DNA from: Hippasteria phrygiana | Lineage: Eukaryota > Echinodermata > Asteroidea > Valvatida > Goniasteridae | Reading direction: 5' to 3' | Assembly (NCBI GenBank): GCA_037893225.1 | Contig: JAZGUH010000451.1 | Location: 762,001 to 826,000 of the forward strand | DNA length: 64,000 nucleotides | Shown: in pieces, positions 10,513 to 22,663 of the stretch | Position numbering within the stretch: position 1 is the stretch's first letter | How the letters are laid out: every line of letters starts with the position of its first letter | Position numbers and translations under genes: made by a program | Notes under the pieces: model-generated | Seen by the model: only the letters and a program-made list of their open reading frames with translations | Database searches by the model: none | Told to the model about the DNA's origin: nothing

Positions 10513-10746
10513 AGATCTAAGCTACCCATACGTGTGAAAATTACTGTATTTGGTCAATATCCCATTCAATTATGAACAGGGAAAGGAGGGGCGTTCATCT
10601 GAAAATGTGGCAAACGTTAAGCAGTCACAATGCAGTAAACGGGAGAACGCACACAGAGTTCACGGGAAGAAATTTGTTGCGAGGTTTGAATTTTCTCGAA
10701 GAGTTCTAACGCTGTGAAGCTGGCGATGGTCTGAAATTGTTGCGCT
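10513..10746 (+). repeat. Reference monomer, class H (234 bp)
   Basis: This copy is close to the majority base at most sites, so I use it as the reference. Landmarks by monomer position: BglII-type AGATCT at 1-6; variable AT-rich segment 20-62; near-invariant purine-rich core CAGGGAAAGGAGGGGCGTTC about 65-84; AACGTTAAGCAG at 101-112; CAGTAAACGGGAG at 121-133; a CGAG...CTCG dyad at 168-186; TTCTCGAAGAGTTC at 181-194; GAAGCTGGCGATGGTCTG at 204-221. It is 234 bp, a multiple of three, but each frame is closed by stops. Confidence 0.95.
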
Positions 10747-10980
10747 AGATCTAAGCTACCCATAAGCGTAAAAATTACTGGATTTGGTCAATATACCATT
10801 CAATTATGAACAGGGAAAGGAGGGGCGTTCATCTGAAAATGTTGCAAACGTTAAGCAGTCACAATGCAGTAAACGGAAGAACGCACACAGAGTTCACAGA
10901 AGGAAATTTGTTGCGAGGTTTGAATTTTCTCGAAGAGTTCTAACGCTGTGAAGCTGGCGATTGTCTCAAATTGTTGCGCT
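10747..10980 (+). repeat. Monomer class J (234 bp)
   Basis: Class J reads CCCATAAGCGTAAAAATTAC instead of CCCATACGTGTGAAAATTAC, then AATATACCATTC, GAAAATGTTGC, CGGAAG and CACAGAAGGAAATTTGTTGCG. Similar 5' ends recur at 20791, 22196, 23361, 24527, 25692 and throughout 27-63 kb, in several subtypes: one with GGAGGTGCG, one with CAGAAAACGG, one joined to a B-type end. Confidence 0.9.
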
Positions 10981-11683
10981 AGATCTAAGCTACTCATACG
11001 TGTGAAAATTGCTGTATTTGGTCAATATCCCATTCAATTATGAACAGGGAAAGGAGGGGCGTTCATCTGAAAATTTGGCAAACGTTAAGCAGCCACAATG
11101 CAGTAAACGGGAGAACGCACACAGAGTTCACGGGAAGAACTTTGTTGCGAGGTTTGAATTTTCTGGAAGAGTTCTAACGCTGTGAAGCTGGCGATTGTCT
11201 CAAATTGTTGCGCTAGATCTAAGCTACTCATACGTGTGGAAATTGCTGGATTTGGTCAATATCCCAGTAAAATTATGATCAGGGAAAGGAGGGGCGTTCA
11301 TCTGAAAATGTGGCAAATGTTAAGCAGTCACAATGCAGTAAACGGAAGAACGCACACAGAGTTCACAGAAGGAAATTTGTTCCGAGGTTTGAATTTTCTC
11401 GAAGAGTTCTAACGCTGTGAAGCTGGCGATGGTCTGAAATTGTTGCGCTATATCTAAGCTACCCATACGTGTGAAAATTACTGTATTTGGTCAATATCCC
11501 ATTCAATTATGAACAGGGAAAGGAGGGGCGTTCATCTGAAAATGTGGCAAACGTTAAGCAGTCACAATGCAGTAAACGGGAGAACGCACACAGAGTTCAC
11601 GGGAAGAAATTTGTTGCGAGGTTTGAATTTTCTTGAAGAGTTCTCACGCTATGAAGCTGGCGATGGTCTGAAATTGTTGCGCT

Positions 11684-11917
11684 AGATCTAAGCTACCCAT
11701 ACGTGTGAAAATTATTGTATATGGTCAATATCCCATTCAATTATGAACAGGGAAAGGAGGGGCGTTCATCTGAAAATGTGGCAAACGTTAAGCAGTCACA
11801 ATGCAGTAAACGGGAGAACGCACACAGAGTTCACGGGAAGAAATTTGTTGCGAGGTTTGAATTTTCTCGAAGAGTTCTCACGCTATGAAGCTGGCGATGG
11901 TCTGAAATTGTTGCGCT
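11684..11917 (+). repeat. Single A monomer
   Basis: Sister-form A (TTTTCTCGAAGAGTTCTCACG) placed directly before a 7-mer, the same arrangement as at 1, 2806, 5611 and 15889. Confidence 0.88.
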
Positions 11918-13551
11918 AGATCTAAGCTACCCATACGTGTGAAAATTACTGGATTTGGTCAATATCCCATTCAATTATGAACAGGGAAAGGAGGGGCGTT
12001 CATCTGAAAATGTGGCAAACGTTAAGCAGTCACAATGCAGTAAACGGGAGAACGCACACAGAGTTCACGGGAAATAATTAGTTGCGAGGTTTGAATTTTC
12101 TCGAAGAGTTCTCACGCTATGAAGCTGGCGATGGTCTCAAATTGTTCCGCTAGATCTAAGCTACCCATACGTGTGAAAATTTCTAGGTCAATATCCCATT
12201 CAATTATGAACAGGGAAAGGAGGGGCGTTCATCTGAAAATGTGGCAAACGTTAAGCAGTCACAATGCAGTAAACGGAAGAACGCACACAGAGTTCACAGG
12301 AAGAAATTTGTTGCGAGATTTGTATTTTCTCGAAGAGTTCTAACGCTGTGAAGCTGGCGATGGTCTGAAATTGTTGCGCTATATCTAAGCTACACATACG
12401 TGTGAAAATTGCTGTATTTGGTCAATATCCCATTCAATTATGAACAGGGAAAGGAGGGGCGTTCATCTGAAAATGTGGCAAACGTTAAGCAGTCACAATG
12501 CAATAAACGGGAGAACGCACACAGCGTTTATGGGAAGAACTTTGTTGCGAGGTTTGAATTTTCTCGAAGAGTTCTAACGCTGTGAAGCTGGCGATGGTCT
12601 GAAATTGTTGCGCTATATCTAAGCTACCCATACGTGTGAAAATTACTGTATTTGGTCAATATCCCATTCAATTATGAACAGGGAAAGGAGGGGCGTTCAT
12701 CTGAAAATTTTGCAAACGTTAAGCAGCCACAATGCAGTAAACGGGAGAACGCACACAGAGTTCACGGGAAGAACTTTGTTGCGAGGTTTGAATTTTCTCG
12801 AAGAGTTCTAACGCTGTGAAGCTGGCGATTGTCTCAAATTGTTGCGCTAGATCTAAGCTACTCATACGTGTGGAAATTGCTGGATTTGGTCAATATCCCA
12901 GTAAAATTATAATCAGGGAAAGGAGGGGCGTTCATCTGAAAATGTGGCAAATGTTAAGCAGTCACAATGCAGTAAACGGAAGAACGCACACAGAGTTCAC
13001 AGAAGGAAATTTGTTCCGAGGTTTGAATTTTCTCGAAGAGTTCTAACGCTGTGAAGCTGGCGATGGTCTGAAATTGTTGCGCTAGATCTAAGCTACCCAT
13101 ACGTGTGAAAATTACTGTATTTGGTCAATATCCCATTCAATTATGAACAGGGAAAGGAGGGGCGTTCATCTGAAAATGTGGCAAACGTTAAGCAGTCACA
13201 ATGCAATAAACGGGAGAACGCACACAGCGTTTATGGGAAGAAATTTGTTGCGAGGTTTGAATTTTCTCGAAGAGTTCTAACGCTGTGAAGCTGGCGATGG
13301 TCTGAAATTGTTGCGCTATATCTAAGCTACCCATACGTGTGAAAATTATTGTATATGGTCAATATCCCATTCAATTATGAACAGGGAAAGGAGGGGCGTT
13401 CATCTGAAAATGTGGCAAACGTTAAGCAGTCACAATGCAGTAAACGGGAGAACGCACACAGAGTTCACGGGAAGAAATTTGTTGCGAGGTTTGAATTTTC
13501 TTGAAGAGTTCTCACGCTATGAAGCTGGCGATGGTCTGAAATTGTTGCGCT
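11918..13551 (+). repeat. 7-mer HOR B-C-D-E-F-G-A (1634 bp)
   Basis: Monomers at 11918, 12152, 12381, 12615, 12849, 13084 and 13318, with the same classes and lengths as the other 7-mers. Confidence 0.92.
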
Positions 13552-14951
13552 AGATCTAAGCTACCCATACGTGTGAAAATTACTGGATTTGGTCAATATC
13601 CCATTCAATTATGAACAGGGAAAGGAGGGGCGTTCATCTGAAAATGTGGCAAACGTTAAGCAGTCACAATGCAGTAAACGGGAGAACGCACACAGAGTTC
13701 ACGGGAAATAATTAGTTGCGAGGTTTGAATTTTCTCGAAGAGTTCTCACGCTATGAAGCTGGCGATGGTCTCAAATTGTTCCGCTAGATCTAAGCTACCC
13801 ATACGTGTGAAAATTTCTAGGTCAATATCCCATTCAATTATGAACAGGGAAAGGAGGGGCGTTCATCTGAAAATGTGGCAAACGTTAAGCAGTCACAATG
13901 CAGTAAACGGAAGAACGCACACAGAGTTCACAGGAAGAAATTTGTTGCGAGATTTGTATTTTCTCGAAGAGTTCTAACGCTGTGAAGCTGGCGATGGTCT
14001 GAAATTGTTGCGCTATATCTAAGCTACACATACGTGTGAAAATTGCTGTATTTGGTCAATATCCCATTCAATTATGAACAGGGAAAGGAGGGGCGTTCAT
14101 CTGAAAATTTGGCAAACGTTAAGCAGCCACAATGCAGTAAACGGGAGAACGCACACAGAGTTCACGGGAAGAACTTTGTTGCGAGGTTTGAATTTTCTGG
14201 AAGAGTTCTAACGCTGTGAAGCTGGCGATTGTCTCAAATTGTTGCGCTAGATCTAAGCTACTCATACGTGTGGAAATTGCTGGATTTGGTCAATATCCCA
14301 GTAAAATTATGATCAGGGAAAGGAGGGGCGTTCATCTGAAAATGTGGCAAATGTTAAGCAGTCACAATGCAGTAAACGGAAGAACGCACACAGAGTTCAC
14401 AGAAGGAAATTTGTTCCGAGGTTTGAATTTTCTCGAAGAGTTCTAACGCTGTGAAGCTGGCGATGGTCTGAAATTGTTGCGCTATATCTAAGCTACCCAT
14501 ACGTGTGAAAATTACTGTATTTGGTCAATATCCCATTCAATTATGAACAGGGAAAGGAGGGGCGTTCATCTGAAAATGTGGCAAACGTTAAGCAGTCACA
14601 ATGCAATAAACGTGAGAACGCACACAGCGTTTATGGGAATAAATTTGTTGCGAGGTTTGAATTTTCTCGAAGAGTTCTAACGCTGTGAAGCTGGCGATGG
14701 TCTGAAATTGTTGCGCTATATCTAAGCTACCCATACGTGTGAAAATTATTGTATATGGTCAATATCCCATTCAATTATGAACAGGGAAAGGAGGGGCGTT
14801 CATCTGAAAATGTGGCAAACGTTAAGCAGTCACAATGCAGTAAACGGGAGAACGCACACAGAGTTCACGGGAAGAAATTTGTTGCGAGGTTTGAATTTTC
14901 TCGAAGAGTTCTCACGCTATGAAGCTGGCGATGGTCTGAAATTGTTGCGCT
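13552..14951 (+). repeat. 6-mer HOR B-C-D/E-F-G-A (1400 bp)
   Basis: Monomers at 13552, 13786, 14015 (D/E), 14249 (F with ATTATGATC), 14484 (G with AACGTGAG) and 14718 (A ending TTCTCACGCTATG). The last monomer differs from 10279, which ends TTCTAACGCTGTG. Confidence 0.91.
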
Positions 14952-15888
14952 AGATCTAAGCTACCCATACGTGTGAAAATTACTGGATTTGGTCAATATC
15001 CCATTCAATTATGAACAGGGAAAGGAGGGGCGTTCATCTGAAAATTTTGCAAACGTTAAGCAGCCACAATGCAGTAAACGGGAGAACGCACACAGAGTTC
15101 ACGGGAAGAACTTTGTTGCGAGGTTTGAATTTTCTCGAAGAGTTCTAACGCTGTGAAGCTGGCGATTGTCTCAAATTGTTGCGCTAGATCTAAGCTACTC
15201 ATACGTGTGGAAATTGCTGGATTTGGTCAATATCCCAGTAAAATTATAATCAGGGAAAGGAGGGGCGTTCATCTGAAAATGTGGCAAATGTTAAGCAGTC
15301 ACAATGCAGTAAACGGAAGAACGCACACAGAGTTCACAGAAGGAAATTTGTTCCGAGGTTTGAATTTTCTCGAAGAGTTCTAACGCTGTGAAGCTGGCGA
15401 TGGTCTGAAATTGTTGCGCTAGATCTAAGCTACCCATACGTGTGAAAATTACTGTATTTGGTCAATATCCCATTCAATTATGAACAGGGAAAGGAGGGGC
15501 GTTCATCTGAAAATGTGGCAAACGTTAAGCAGTCACAATGCAATAAACGGGAGAACGCACACAGCGTTTATGGGAAGAAATTTGTTGCGAGGTTTGAATT
15601 TTCTCGAAGAGTTCTAACGCTGTGAAGCTGGCGATGGTCTGAAATTGTTGCGCTATATCTAAGCTACCCATACGTGTGAAAATTATTGTATATGGTCAAT
15701 ATCCCATTCAATTATGAACAGGGAAAGGAGGGGCGTTCATCTGAAAATGTGGCAAACGTTAAGCAGTCACAATGCAGTAAACGGGAGAACGCACACAGAG
15801 TTCACGGGAAGAAATTTGTTGCGAGGTTTGAATTTTCTTGAAGAGTTCTCACGCTATGAAGCTGGCGATGGTCTGAAATTGTTGCGCT
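14952..15888 (+). repeat. 4-mer HOR B/E-F-G-A (937 bp)
   Basis: Same composition as 1869-2805 and 4674-5610, with the same B/E hybrid at its head. It is followed by a single A at 15889-16122, as in the 12-mer, so a part of the 12-mer survives here. Confidence 0.92.
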
Positions 15889-17522
15889 AGATCTAAGCTA
15901 CCCATACGTGTGAAAATTATTGTATATGGTCAATATCCCATTCAATTATGAACAGGGAAAGGAGGGGCGTTCATCTGAAAATGTGGCAAACGTTAAGCAG
16001 TCACAATGCAGTAAACGGGAGAACGCACACAGAGTTCACGGGAAGAAATTTGTTGCGAGGTTTGAATTTTCTCGAAGAGTTCTCACGCTATGAAGCTGGC
16101 GATGGTCTGAAATTGTTGCGCTAGATCTAAGCTACCCATACGTGTGAAAATTACTGGATTTGGTCAATATCCCATTCAATTATGAACAGGGAAAGGAGGG
16201 GCGTTCATCTGAAAATGTGGCAAACGTTAAGCAGTCACAATGCAGTAAACGGGAGAACGCACACAGAGTTCACGGGAAATAATTAGTTGCGAGGTTTGAA
16301 TTTTCTCGAAGAGTTCTCACGCTATGAAGCTGGCGATGGTCTCAAATTGTTCCGCTAGATCTAAGCTACCCATACGTGTGAAAATTTCTAGGTCAATATC
16401 CCATTCAATTATGAACAGGGAAAGGAGGGGCGTTCATCTGAAAATGTGGCAAACGTTAAGCAGTCACAATGCAGTAAACGGAAGAACGCACACAGAGTTC
16501 ACAGGAAGAAATTTGTTGCGAGATTTGTATTTTCTCGAAGAGTTCTAACGCTGTGAAGCTGGCGATGGTCTGAAATTGTTGCGCTATATCTAAGCTACAC
16601 ATACGTGTGAAAATTGCTGTATTTGGTCAATATCCCATTCAATTATGAACAGGGAAAGGAGGGGCGTTCATCTGAAAATGTGGCAAACGTTAAGCAGTCA
16701 CAATGCAATAAACGGGAGAACGCACACAGCGTTTATGGGAAGAACTTTGTTGCGAGGTTTGAATTTTCTCGAAGAGTTCTAACGCTGTGAAGCTGGCGAT
16801 GGTCTGAAATTGTTGCGCTATATCTAAGCTACCCATACGTGTGAAAATTACTGTATTTGGTCAATATCCCATTCAATTATGAACAGGGAAAGGAGGGGCG
16901 TTCATCTGAAAATTTTGCAAACGTTAAGCAGCCACAATGCAGTAAACGGGAGAACGCACACAGAGTTCACGGGAAGAACTTTGTTGCGAGGTTTGAATTT
17001 TCTCGAAGAGTTCTAACGCTGTGAAGCTGGCGATTGTCTCAAATTGTTGCGCTAGATCTAAGCTACTCATACGTGTGGAAATTGCTGGATTTGGTCAATA
17101 TCCCAGTAAAATTATAATCAGGGAAAGGAGGGGCGTTCATCTGAAAATGTGGCAAATGTTAAGCAGTCACAATGCAGTAAACGGAAGAACGCACACAGAG
17201 TTCACAGAAGGAAATTTGTTCCGAGGTTTGAATTTTCTCGAAGAGTTCTAACGCTGTGAAGCTGGCGATGGTCTGAAATTGTTGCGCTAGATCTAAGCTA
17301 CCCATACGTGTGAAAATTACTGTATTTGGTCAATATCCCATTCAATTATGAACAGGGAAAGGAGGGGCGTTCATCTGAAAATGTGGCAAACGTTAAGCAG
17401 TCACAATGCAGTAAACGGGAGAACGCACACAGAGTTCACGGGAAGAAATTTGTTGCGAGGTTTGAATTTTCTTGAAGAGTTCTCACGCTATGAAGCTGGC
17501 GATGGTCTGAAATTGTTGCGCT
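15889..17522 (+). repeat. Single A plus 6-mer B-C-D-E-F-G/A
   Basis: A at 15889, then 16123 (B), 16357 (C), 16586 (D), 16820 (E), 17054 (F) and 17289. The last monomer starts as G (ATTACTGTATTTGG) and ends as A (GCAGTAAACGGG, TTTTCTTGAAG), so one monomer was lost relative to the 7-mer. Confidence 0.9.
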
Positions 17523-19156
17523 AGATCTAAGCTACCCATACGTGTGAAAATTACTGGATTTGGTCAATATCCCATTCAATTATGAACAGGGAAAGGAGGG
17601 GCGTTCATCTGAAAATGTGGCAAACGTTAAGCAGTCACAATGCAGTAAACGGGAGAACGCACACAGAGTTCACGGGAAATAATTAGTTGCGAGGTTTGAA
17701 TTTTCTCGAAGAGTTCTCACGCTATGAAGCTGGCGATGGTCTCAAATTGTTCCGCTAGATCTAAGCTACCCATACGTTTGAAAATTTCTAGGTCAATATC
17801 CCATTCAATTATGAACAGGGAAAGGAGGGGCGTTCATCTGAAAATGTGGCAAACGTTAAGCAGTCACAATGCAGTAAACGGAAGAACGCACACAGAGTTC
17901 ACAGGAAGAAATTTGTTGCGAGATTTGTATTTTCTCGAAGAGTTCTAACGCTGTGAAGCTGGCGATGGTCTGAAATTGTTGCGCTATATCTAAGCTACAC
18001 ATACGTGTGAAAATTGCTGTATTTGGTCAATATCCCATTCAATTATGAACAGGGAAAGGAGGGGCGTTCATCTGAAAATGTGGCAAACGTTAAGCAGTCA
18101 CAATGCAATAAACGGGAGAACGCACACAGCGTTTATGGGAAGAACTTTGTTGCGAGGTTTGAATTTTCTCGAAGAGTTCTAACGCTGTGAAGCTGGCGAT
18201 GGTCTGAAATTGTTGCGCTATATCTAAGCTACCCATACGTGTGAAAATTACTGTATTTGGTCAATATCCCATTCAATTATGAACAGGGAAAGGAGGGGCG
18301 TTCATCTGAAAATTTTGCAAACGTTAAGCAGCCACAATGCAGTAAACGGGAGAACGCACACAGAGTTCACGGGAAGAACTTTGTTGCGAGGTTTGAATTT
18401 TCTCGAAGAGTTCTAACGCTGTGAAGCTGGCGATTGTCTCAAATTGTTGCGCTAGATCTAAGCTACTCATACGTGTGGAAATTGCTGGATTTGGTCAATA
18501 TCCCAGTAAAATTATAATCAGGGAAAGGAGGGGCGTTCATCTGAAAATGTGGCAAATGTTAAGCAGTCACAATGCAGTAAACGGAAGAACGCACACAGAG
18601 TTCACAGAAGGAAATTTGTTCCGAGGTTTGAATTTTCTCGAAGAGTTCTAACGCTGTGAAGCTGGCGATGGTCTGAAATTGTTGCGCTAGATCTAAGCTA
18701 CCCATACGTGTGAAAATTACTGTATTTGGTCAATATCCCATTCAATTATGAACAGGGAAAGGAGGGGCGTTCATCTGAAAATGTGGCAAACGTTAAGCAG
18801 TCACAATGCAATAAACGGGAGAACGCACACAGCGTTTATGGGAAGAAATTTGTTGCGAGGTTTGAATTTTCTCGAAGAGTTCTAACGCTGTGAAGCTGGC
18901 GATGGTCTGAAATTGTTGCGCTATATCTAAGCTACCCATACGTGTGAAAATTATTGTATATGGTCAATATCCCATTCAATTATGAACAGGGAAAGGAGGG
19001 GCGTTCATCTGAAAATGTGGCAAACGTTAAGCAGTCACAATGCAGTAAACGGGAGAACGCACACAGAGTTCACGGGAAGAAATTTGTTGCGAGGTTTGAA
19101 TTTTCTTGAAGAGTTCTCACGCTATGAAGCTGGCGATGGTCTGAAATTGTTGCGCT
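17523..19156 (+). repeat. 7-mer HOR, copy of 7479-9112
   Basis: Monomers at 17523, 17757, 17986, 18220, 18454, 18689 and 18923. The C monomer has one visible private change: CATACGTTTG (T at 17778) for CATACGTGTG. Confidence 0.92.
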
Positions 19157-20556
19157 AGATCTAAGCTACCCATACGTGTGAAAATTACTGGATTTGGTCA
19201 ATATCCCATTCAATTATGAACAGGGAAAGGAGGGGCGTTCATCTGAAAATGTGGCAAACGTTAAGCAGTCACAATGCAGTAAACGGGAGAACGCACACAG
19301 AGTTCACGGGAAATAATTAGTTGCGAGGTTTGAATTTTCTCGAAGAGTTCTCACGCTATGAAGCTGGCGATGGTCTCAAATTGTTCCGCTAGATCTAAGC
19401 TACCCATACGTGTGAAAATTTCTAGGTCAATATCCCATTCAATTATGAACAGGGAAAGGAGGGGCGTTCATCTGAAAATGTGGCAAACGTTAAGCAGTCA
19501 CAATGCAGTAAACGGAAGAACGCACACAGAGTTCACAGGAAGAAATTTGTTGCGAGATTTGTATTTTCTCGAAGAGTTCTAACGCTGTGAAGCTGGCGAT
19601 GGTCTGAAATTGTTGCGCTATATCTAAGCTACACATACGTGTGAAAATTGCTGTATTTGGTCAATATCCCATTCAATTATGAACAGGGAAAGGAGGGGCG
19701 TTCATCTGAAAATTTGGCAAACGTTAAGCAGCCACAATGCAGTAAACGGGAGAACGCACACAGAGTTCACGGGAAGAACTTTGTTGCGAGGTTTGAATTT
19801 TCTGGAAGAGTTCTAACGCTGTGAAGCTGGCGATTGTCTCAAATTGTTGCGCTAGATCTAAGCTACTCATACGTGTGGAAATTGCTGGATTTGGTCAATA
19901 TCCCAGTAAAATTATGATCAGGGAAAGGAGGGGCGTTCATCTGAAAATGTGGCAAATGTTAAGCAGTCACAATGCAGTAAACGGAAGAACGCACACAGAG
20001 TTCACAGAAGGAAATTTGTTCCGAGGTTTGAATTTTCTCGAAGAGTTCTAACGCTGTGAAGCTGGCGATGGTCTGAAATTGTTGCGCTATATCTAAGCTA
20101 CCCATACGTGTGAAAATTACTGTATTTGGTCAATATCCCATTCAATTATGAACAGGGAAAGGAGGGGCGTTCATCTGAAAATGTGGCAAACGTTAAGCAG
20201 TCACAATGCAATAAACGTGAGAACGCACACAGCGTTTATGGGAATAAATTTGTTGCGAGGTTTGAATTTTCTCGAAGAGTTCTAACGCTGTGAAGCTGGC
20301 GATGGTCTGAAATTGTTGCGCTATATCTAAGCTACCCATACGTGTGAAAATTATTGTATATGGTCAATATCCCATTCAATTATGAACAGGGAAAGGAGGG
20401 GCGTTCATCTGAAAATGTGGCAAACGTTAAGCAGTCACAATGCAGTAAACGGGAGAACGCACACAGAGTTCACGGGAAGAAATTTGTTGCGAGGTTTGAA
20501 TTTTCTCGAAGAGTTCTAACGCTGTGAAGCTGGCGATGGTCTGAAATTGTTGCGCT
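19157..20556 (+). repeat. 6-mer HOR, copy of 9113-10512
   Basis: Monomers at 19157, 19391, 19620 (D/E), 19854 (F), 20089 (G with AACGTGAG) and 20323 (A ending TTCTAACGCTGTG). All diagnostic variants match 9113-10512 at an offset of 10,044 bp. Confidence 0.92.
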
Positions 20557-21727
20557 AGATCTAAGCTACCCATACGTGTGAAAATTACTGTATTTGGTCA
20601 ATATCCCATTCAATTATGAACAGGGAAAGGAGGGGCGTTCATCTGAAAATGTGGCAAACGTTAAGCAGTCACAATGCAGTAAACGGGAGAACGCACACAG
20701 AGTTCACGGGAAGAAATTTGTTGCGAGGTTTGAATTTTCTCGAAGAGTTCTAACGCTGTGAAGCTGGCGATGGTCTGAAATTGTTGCGCTAGATCTAAGC
20801 TACCCATAAGCGTAAAAATTACTGGATTTGGTCAATATACCATTCAATTATGAACAGGGAAAGGAGGGGCGTTCATCTGAAAATGTTGCAAACGTTAAGC
20901 AGTCACAATGCAGTAAACGGAAGAACGCACACAGAGTTCACAGAAGGAAATTTGTTGCGAGGTTTGAATTTTCTCGAAGAGTTCTAACGCTGTGAAGCTG
21001 GCGATTGTCTCAAATTGTTGCGCTAGATCTAAGCTACTCATACGTGTGAAAATTGCTGTATTTGGTCAATATCCCATTCAATTATGAACAGGGAAAGGAG
21101 GGGCGTTCATCTGAAAATTTGGCAAACGTTAAGCAGCCACAATGCAGTAAACGGGAGAACGCACACAGAGTTCACGGGAAGAACTTTGTTGCGAGGTTTG
21201 AATTTTCTGGAAGAGTTCTAACGCTGTGAAGCTGGCGATTGTCTCAAATTGTTGCGCTAGATCTAAGCTACTCATACGTGTGGAAATTGCTGGATTTGGT
21301 CAATATCCCAGTAAAATTATGATCAGGGAAAGGAGGGGCGTTCATCTGAAAATGTGGCAAATGTTAAGCAGTCACAATGCAGTAAACGGAAGAACGCACA
21401 CAGAGTTCACAGAAGGAAATTTGTTCCGAGGTTTGAATTTTCTCGAAGAGTTCTAACGCTGTGAAGCTGGCGATGGTCTGAAATTGTTGCGCTATATCTA
21501 AGCTACCCATACGTGTGAAAATTACTGTATTTGGTCAATATCCCATTCAATTATGAACAGGGAAAGGAGGGGCGTTCATCTGAAAATGTGGCAAACGTTA
21601 AGCAGTCACAATGCAATAAACGTGAGAACGCACACAGCGTTTATGGGAATAAATTTGTTGCGAGGTTTGAATTTTCTCGAAGAGTTCTAACGCTGTGAAG
21701 CTGGCGATGGTCTGAAATTGTTGGGCT
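20557..21727 (+). repeat. 5-mer block H-J-D/E-F-G
   Basis: Monomers at 20557, 20791, 21025, 21259 and 21494. It matches 10513-11683 up to about 21,615. After that it reads CAATAAACGTGAG (G) where the earlier block turns into an A monomer, so the long-range copy ends here. Confidence 0.9.
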
Positions 21728-22429
21728 ATATCTAAGCTACCCATACGTGTGAAAATTATTGTATATGGTCAATATCCCATTCAATTATGAACAGGGAAAG
21801 GAGGGGCGTTCATCTGAAAATGTGGCAAACGTTAAGCAGTCACAATGCAGTAAACGGGAGAACGGACACAGAGTTCACGGGAAGAAATTTGTTGCGAGGT
21901 TTGAATTTTCTCGAAGAGTTCTAACGCTGTGAAGCTGGCGATGGTCTGAAATTGTTGCGCTAGATCTAAGCTACCCATACGTGTGAAAATTACTGTATTT
22001 GGTCAATATCCCATTCAATTATGAACAGGGAAAGGAGGGGCGTTCATCTGAAAATGTGGCAAACGTTAAGCAGTCACAATGCAGTAAACGGGAGAACGCA
22101 CACAGAGTTCACGGGAAGAAATTTGTTGCGAGGTTTGAATTTTCTCGAAGAGTTCTAACGCTGTGAAGCTGGCGATGGTCTGAAATTGTTGCGCTAGATC
22201 TAAGCTACCCATAAGCGTAAAAATTACTGGATTTGGTCAATATACCATTCAATTATGAACAGGGAAAGGAGGGGCGTTCATCTGAAAATGTTGCAAACGT
22301 TAAGCAGTCACAATGCAGTAAACGGAAGAACGCACACAGAGTTCACAGAAGGAAATTTGTTGCGAGGTTTGAATTTTCTCGAAGAGTTCTAACGCTGTGA
22401 AGCTGGCGATGGTCTGAAATTGTTGCGCT

Positions 22430-22663
22430 ATATCTAAGCTACCCATACGTGTGAAAATTACTGTATTTGGTCAATATCCCATTCAATTATGAACAGGGAA
22501 AGGAGGGGCGTTCATCTGAAAATGTGGCAAACGTTAAGCAGTCACAATGCAATATGCGGGAGAACGCACACAGCGTTTACGGGAAGAAATTTGTTGCGAG
22601 GTTTGAATTTTCTCGAAGAGTTCTCACGCTATGAAGCTGGCGATGGTCTGAAATTGTTGCGCT
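22430..22663 (+). repeat. Monomer class W (234 bp)
   Basis: This class is marked by GCAATATGCGGGAG (where others read GCAATAAACGGGAG) followed by CAGCGTTTACGGGAAG and TTCTCACGCTATG. It occurs at 22430, 24761, 30133, 36446, 47667 and 50934, always directly before a B monomer. A hybrid form is at 52803. Confidence 0.88.

Larger units (their letters stand above)
10513..11683 (+). repeat. 5-mer block H-J-D/E-F-G/A (1171 bp)
   Basis: Monomers at 10513 (H), 10747 (J), 10981 (a D/E relative starting CTACTCATACGTGTGAAAATTGC), 11215 (F) and 11450 (G start, A end with TTTTCTTGAAG). It is the first appearance of H and J, which dominate the right part of the window. It recurs, with a different last monomer, at 20557-21727. 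Confidence 0.9.
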
